Positions 60,117 through 64,000 of a stretch of DNA of 64,000 nucleotides are shown in pieces (positions within the stretch are counted from its first letter, which is position 1; each line of letters begins with the position of its first letter). The translations under genes and the position numbers were made by a program. The stretch comes from Candidatus Abyssobacteria bacterium SURF_17 (GTDB taxonomy: Bacteria > Abyssobacteria > SURF-5): positions 20,127-84,126 of the forward strand of contig QZKI01000143.1 of assembly GCA_003598055.1 (NCBI GenBank). The letters run 5' to 3'. The notes below the pieces were generated by a model that was not told the DNA's origin, made no database searches, and was given only the letters and a program-made list of their open reading frames with translations.

Positions 60117-61489
60117 AGCTTGCCTGCATCGGCCCGCTCAGGCCGTCACGCACCGGCGTAGCCGACTTCACCGAGAATCTTCTTCCATTTCTCGCTGATC
60201 GGTGCGAGATCGAGCTTTTCACTGACGGCTATGCGCCCTCTGAGTCGCCGATTTCGCAAAGGTTTCCTGTGGGCGACATAGGGGAATTCATCCGTTCTGC
60301 CTTTAGGTTCGACGGGGTTCTCTATCAGATGGGAAACCATTACCGGTATCATCGAGCCGTGTTTGAAGCCTTGGTGAGGGTGCCCGGTGTGGTCATGCTT
60401 CACGATTGCGTGCTTAACCAGTTCTTCGGCAAATATGCGCTGGAGCGGGGTAATTTCGGAACGTTCCGAAATCTCTTTGAACTCTGCTATGGCAGGCAAA
60501 CGGCGGAAAGTGAGCTCGCGTCATTCTGGAACGCGCACGGCGACCCATACCGGTTCCCGATGGCGGGCGCTATTGCACGGTGTTCGCGGGGAACGATTGT
60601 CATGAGTGAATATGGGAAGGACATCGTTTTACAGGAGGCCCGTGAGACGCCGGTGTTGAAAGTGAACTTCCCCTACTTTGGTGGACCGGGCGCGCCTGCG
60701 CCTGTAAATGACTTCAGGCGGAAATTCAACGTTCCCGAAGGCGCATTCATCGTTGCATCGATGGGTCACATGACCCCTGCCAAGAGGATTCATGTGGCGG
60801 TCGATGCTTTTCAAGAGCTGAGCGCGAAGTATTCCAACAGCCTGTTCTTGTTGGCGGGCGAGACGTCCTCGCGATATCCGGTCATAGACAGGATTCGTCG
60901 AGGGTCATTCCCCAATGTGGTATATCTCGGCTATCTTACAAAGAGCGAACTTGATGCTCTGATGGCCGTGGCAGACGTGTGCATCAATCTGAGGTATCCG
61001 AGCACAGGAGAGATGTCAAATGCTTTGATAGACATGCTCGGGTGCGGGAAGGTCGTGGTTGTTTCGAATCATGCCCAGTTCACAGAATTTCCGGACGATG
61101 TATGCATCAAGATCAATCTCGGTCCGCGTGAGCGCGATGACCTTGCGAGCGAGTTGCTCAAGCTCGCTTCAGACGACGCCCGGCGCAGCAGCGTCGGTGA
61201 GGCAGCGAGGAGCTATATTGCGAGTGAGCATTCTCCCGAGGCTGCTGCAGAGGCTATCTCTCAGTTCATTGCCGAGCACTCGCGCTCGGAGCCGCTCCTG
61301 TCTCCGGGTGCAATGAAAGTTCTGCTCGCTCCTGATGCACCAATGAAGCGGTACAAACAGGCGTTTGCATATAATCGGAAGCGGTTTTCCTCCTTTTTCA
61401 ATGAATATGGACTCGCCCACACAATGCGAACGGCAATAGAGCGTATGCGGGCGAGAACGAATGCGAAGAGTCCGAAAGCATGCGGATAG
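60113..61489 (+). CDS. Family 4 glycosyltransferase
   Basis: From the ATG at 60113 the protein has 458 residues; the open frame begins earlier inside the preceding gene. It shows the GT-B fold: N-terminal LACIGPLRPSRTGVADFTEN with a Gly-rich loop, GSFPNVVYLGYLTKSELDAL, and NLRYPSTGEMSNALIDMLGCG, a variant of the retaining GT4 acceptor motif. The C-terminal 90 residues (SRSEPLLSPGAMKVLLAPDA, RKRFSSFFNEYG) extend beyond the usual GT4 length. It overlaps the next gene by ten bases. Confidence 0.9.
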   Translation: MKLACIGPLRPSRTGVADFTENLLPFLADRCEIELFTDGYAPSESPISQRFPVGDIGEFIRSAFRFDGVLYQMGNHYRYHRAVFEALVRVPGVVMLHDCVLNQFFGKYALERGNFGTFRNLFELCYGRQTAESELASFWNAHGDPYRFPMAGAIARCSRGTIVMSEYGKDIVLQEARETPVLKVNFPYFGGPGAPAPVNDFRRKFNVPEGAFIVASMGHMTPAKRIHVAVDAFQELSAKYSNSLFLLAGETSSRYPVIDRIRRGSFPNVVYLGYLTKSELDALMAVADVCINLRYPSTGEMSNALIDMLGCGKVVVVSNHAQFTEFPDDVCIKINLGPRERDDLASELLKLASDDARRSSVGEAARSYIASEHSPEAAAEAISQFIAEHSRSEPLLSPGAMKVLLAPDAPMKRYKQAFAYNRKRFSSFFNEYGLAHTMRTAIERMRARTNAKSPKACG

Positions 61490-62619
61490 GTATTGACGCG
61501 ACTCCAGTCACCAATCGCAGCGGAACCGGGTATTATACTCAGAAGCTGGCCGAGTTTTTGGGACGCGCCGACAGTGAAAATGAGTACTTCCTCTTTTGTC
61601 CGAGCGACTACGAGGATTACCTGGAACATCCCCGGATGTTCGAGTATCCCAACTTCCGGATTCTCAGGGTTCGCGTGCGCGGACAAGCATCTCAGTTCCT
61701 GTGGAAGCAGCTTACGCTGCCACGGGAGATTGAGAAGCTCGGGATAGATGTGTTTCATTTTCCTTCATTCATTGCCTCGTTACGGATTCAAGTGCCGTCG
61801 GTGGTGACGGTTCATGACCTCTGCTTCGAGTTGTTTCCCGAGGCTTTCTCGCCCGTTCGCCGACCTTACTACAGGCTTGTAATACCGCGCAGCATCAGAT
61901 ACTGCACGGCCATCATAGCTGATTCGCACGCGACGCGCGCCGACATAGAGAGTCGTCTGGGGGTCGACAATGGCCGCATTCAGGCGATTCATCTCGGTGT
62001 GGACCCTGTTCGCTTCTATCATGTGTCCGAGGAATCTGAGCAAGCACGGGTGCGCGCACGATATTCGCTCCCGAGAGAGTTTATCCTGTATGTAGGAACG
62101 CTCGAGCCGCGAAAGAACATTCCGCGCTTGATTCGTGCGTTCGCTTACGGAGTGGTCGCGAGGGGGCTTCCGCATCATCTTGTGATTGCAGGGAGACGCG
62201 GATGGCTTTTTGATGATATTTTTCGAGAAGTGCGGGCACTTGAACTCTCGGAGAAAGTCTGCATTACTGGCTTTGTCGAGCGCTCTGACCTGCCGGTTCT
62301 GTACAGCATGGCCCGAGTCTTTGCCTATCCGTCGCTCTATGAAGGCTTTGGGTTGCCGTGCCTCGAGGCGATGTCGTGCGGAACGCCGGTGATTACGTCC
62401 GACCGCTCTTCCTTGCCTGAGATAGTGGGCGACGATGCGCTGACTATCGACCCGACTTCCGTTGAGTCAATTGCGAATGCGCTACGGCTGGTTTGTTCTG
62501 ATGATGCATGTCATAAGAGACTTTCCGAATGCGGGCATCGTCGGGCGAGCCGATTTTCCTGGCTAACAACGGCTAAGAGGACGCTAGAAGTCTACAAGAA
62601 GGCGTTGCGGGAAGCTTGA
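61480..62619 (+). CDS. Family 4 glycosyltransferase (mannosyltransferase-like)
   Basis: The 379-residue protein has the GT4 layout: RIGIDATPVTNRSGTGYYTQ at the start, DVFHFPSFIASL, VPSVVTVHDLCFELFPEAFS, FILYVGTLEPRKNIPRLIRA, and the E-x7-E motif in PSLYEGFGLPCLEAMSCGTP. This subgroup commonly includes mannosyltransferases such as WbaZ-like enzymes. It ends overlapping the next gene by one base, and its start overlaps the preceding gene by ten, so the cluster is tightly coupled. Confidence 0.92.
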   Translation: MRIGIDATPVTNRSGTGYYTQKLAEFLGRADSENEYFLFCPSDYEDYLEHPRMFEYPNFRILRVRVRGQASQFLWKQLTLPREIEKLGIDVFHFPSFIASLRIQVPSVVTVHDLCFELFPEAFSPVRRPYYRLVIPRSIRYCTAIIADSHATRADIESRLGVDNGRIQAIHLGVDPVRFYHVSEESEQARVRARYSLPREFILYVGTLEPRKNIPRLIRAFAYGVVARGLPHHLVIAGRRGWLFDDIFREVRALELSEKVCITGFVERSDLPVLYSMARVFAYPSLYEGFGLPCLEAMSCGTPVITSDRSSLPEIVGDDALTIDPTSVESIANALRLVCSDDACHKRLSECGHRRASRFSWLTTAKRTLEVYKKALREA

Positions 62620-63731
62620 TGAAGATTGTCCACGTATATAAGGACTACTATCCCCCCGTGGTTGGAGGAATGGAGAGACACATCGCACAACTGTGCAATC
62701 ACTTCAAACACAAGTTTACAGTCGAAGCGCTCGTATGCAACCGGGGACTCTTCACCCGGATTGAGGACATCGACGGCGTCCGCGTGACGAAGGTGGGGCA
62801 ACTGGGCCGCATCCAATCGGCTCCGTTGCCGCCCACGTTCCCGCTGTGGTTGAGAAAGATTGACGCGGATATTTTCCACTATCACATGCCGAATCCCACG
62901 TGCGAATTCTCGCATCTATTGGCGCGACCCCCGGGCAAAGTGGTGGTCACCTATCAGAGCGACATTGTGCGGCAGGAATTCCTTTTGAAATTCTACCGTC
63001 CATTCCTGTACAAGTTTCTTGCTCGGGCGAAAGCCATCATAGCGACTTCGCCGAATTACGTGAACACGAGCCCTTTTCTGCGGGAATTTCAGGCGAAGTG
63101 CGAGATAATTCCTCTCGGCGTCGATGCGGCATTCTTCGACTCTGCCGGTTCGCGGACGCAGAGAGAAATCGCAAAACTGCAAAATATGTTCGGGCCGGAC
63201 TTCATCCTGTTCGTGGGGAAGCTGAGGTACTATAAGGGGCTTCAGTTTCTTATCGAGGCGATGTCGGCCATAGAGGCGCAACTCGTGGTCATTGGCACCG
63301 GGCCAATGGAAAGAGACCTGAAAGCACTCGCGGCGAACTATCAGGTCGCGGACAAGGTGCATTTCGTCGGAGATGTGAACGAGGCCGATCTTGCGGCCTT
63401 CTATCATGCGTGTGCTCTTCTGGTTCTGCCGTCGGTTTACAGAAGCGAGGCATACGGGCTTGTGCAACTTGAGGCTCATGCCTGTGCAAAACCGGTCGTG
63501 AGCACAAGGCTGGGGACAGGGGTGGAGTTTGTCAATCTCGACGGCAAGACGGGGCTGGTTGTGCCGCCAGCCGACGCGAAAGCCCTTGTCGAGGCGGTCA
63601 ACTTACTGCTTCGCGACCCGGAACGGCGGAAGCGGATGGGCGACTTTGCCCAGAAGCGCGCGCGCGGCGAATTCAGTCTCCAGCGGATGTTTGAAGGCGT
63701 CGAGGCCGTGTACCGGAAGGTATTGAGGTAA
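62619..63731 (+). CDS. Family 4 glycosyltransferase
   Basis: This 370-residue transferase starts at the ATG overlapping the previous stop. It shows MKIVHVYKDYYPPVVGGMER, DIFHYHMPNPTCEFSHLLA, ILFVGKLRYYKGLQFLIEAM, VVIGTGPMERDLKALAANYQ and the GT4 acceptor segment LPSVYRSEAYGLVQLEAHAC, where the expected first Glu is seen in SEAYG. The C-terminus (FSLQRMFEGVEAVYRKVLR) is typical. It completes the visible cluster; more genes may follow beyond the window. Confidence 0.92.
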   Translation: MKIVHVYKDYYPPVVGGMERHIAQLCNHFKHKFTVEALVCNRGLFTRIEDIDGVRVTKVGQLGRIQSAPLPPTFPLWLRKIDADIFHYHMPNPTCEFSHLLARPPGKVVVTYQSDIVRQEFLLKFYRPFLYKFLARAKAIIATSPNYVNTSPFLREFQAKCEIIPLGVDAAFFDSAGSRTQREIAKLQNMFGPDFILFVGKLRYYKGLQFLIEAMSAIEAQLVVIGTGPMERDLKALAANYQVADKVHFVGDVNEADLAAFYHACALLVLPSVYRSEAYGLVQLEAHACAKPVVSTRLGTGVEFVNLDGKTGLVVPPADAKALVEAVNLLLRDPERRKRMGDFAQKRARGEFSLQRMFEGVEAVYRKVLR

Positions 63732-63876
63732 CCGCCGAACGCATTGCTGTGAGGTGTTTGATTGCCTTGGTGATGTGTGCTAGTGTAGTGTCTCAGAAAT
63801 AGCTTAACGCGTTGCGAAGGGGACTGTACTACTAATGTTGAGTTTCTCAAATTTTTGTCGTGATTTTCTTGACGCA

Positions 63877-63980
63877 GTCATTGCGAGCAAAGGGCCGCAG
63901 GCCCGAGCGAAGCAATCTCTGTGTGCATCTTCAATTCTCCCAATGAGATTGCTTCGGTCGCGTTGCTCCCTCGCAATGAC
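63877..63980. repeat. Inverted-repeat element (GTCATTGCGAG family)
   Basis: GTCATTGCGAG (63877-63887) and CTCGCAATGAC (63970-63980) are perfect ends; inside, GAAGCAATCTC (63909-63919) pairs with GAGATTGCTTC (63945-63955). The 104-base element encodes no protein and resembles widespread MITE-like repeats with these ends. It sits just after the glycosyltransferase cluster. Confidence 0.8.
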
Positions 63981-64000
63981 GAAACGTCCACTTCCGTATT

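Noticed and set aside
1..64000. CRISPR array, phage genes, rRNA or insertion sequence with transposase
   Set aside because: None seen; no direct-repeat arrays with spacers, no integrase or transposase motifs and no rRNA.

Overview
The window is bacterial DNA with moderate-to-high GC, closely packed genes on both strands and clear sigma70-type promoters. A type II secretion pair (GspC, GspD), lipoprotein signal sequences, an export-dependent cytochrome bc-type complex and many multiheme c-type cytochromes point to a Gram-negative-type envelope and a respiring, probably anaerobic or facultative heterotroph. No rRNA or other strong taxonomic marker is present, so I do not name a phylum; the mixture of families and the dispersed palindromic repeats fit an uncultured environmental lineage.

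Layout. 1-2616: gspC-gspD (minus), gspD running off the left edge. 2755-5719: a lactate racemase (larA-like) gene present only as separated C- and N-terminal remnants; between them lies a two-gene module made of a three-helix membrane protein and a TIR-like domain fused to a DeoR-type sensor domain, with its own promoter. 6117-12681: mdh-alr, then a MoxR / DUF58 / transglutaminase operon. 12801-17112 (minus): an aldo/keto reductase with an extra C-terminal fibronectin-III-like domain, an FHA-GAF histidine kinase, and a small sulfite-reductase-like ferredoxin protein next to a textbook CRP-type operator. 17322-20221: a pRiA4b-ORF3-like zinc-finger protein, an alpha/beta hydrolase and purN. 20576-24703: a five-gene operon for a Rieske/cytochrome b complex flanked by 5-heme and 9-heme cytochromes c. 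25463-25547: tRNA-Leu(CAG). 25639-33141: peptidase, isochorismatase, stand-alone pyruvate-kinase C domain, histone-deacetylase-like hydrolase, and an ADP-forming acyl-CoA synthetase coupled to a DRTGG-domain protein. 33219-39871: a TIM-barrel isomerase, TPR lipoproteins, a glycosyltransferase, a nucleosidase and a lipoprotein ending in a strong terminator. 40040-50489: CHASE2 adenylate cyclase, dtd, GH38 alpha-mannosidase, phosphoesterase, YkgJ-like protein, cinA and a Ser/Thr kinase. 50496-57867: PEP-mutase-family lyase, an AhpD-like selenoprotein with an in-frame UGA and a SECIS-like hairpin, M24 peptidase, gamma carbonic anhydrase, wrbA, rtcA, LUD protein, thioesterase, amidohydrolase. 58105-63731: five consecutive glycosyltransferases behind one promoter, a surface polysaccharide cluster.

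How it fits together. The bc complex, quinone oxidoreductase (WrbA), malate dehydrogenase and ADP-forming acyl-CoA synthetase describe central carbon and electron flow; the adenylate cyclase and the CRP-type site suggest cAMP control; the glycosyltransferase cluster and secretion genes build the envelope. The two observations I would follow first are the TIR/DeoR-sensor plus membrane-protein module sitting in a broken larA, a possible uncharacterised defence or signalling system, and the AhpD-like selenoprotein, which a standard gene caller would truncate.
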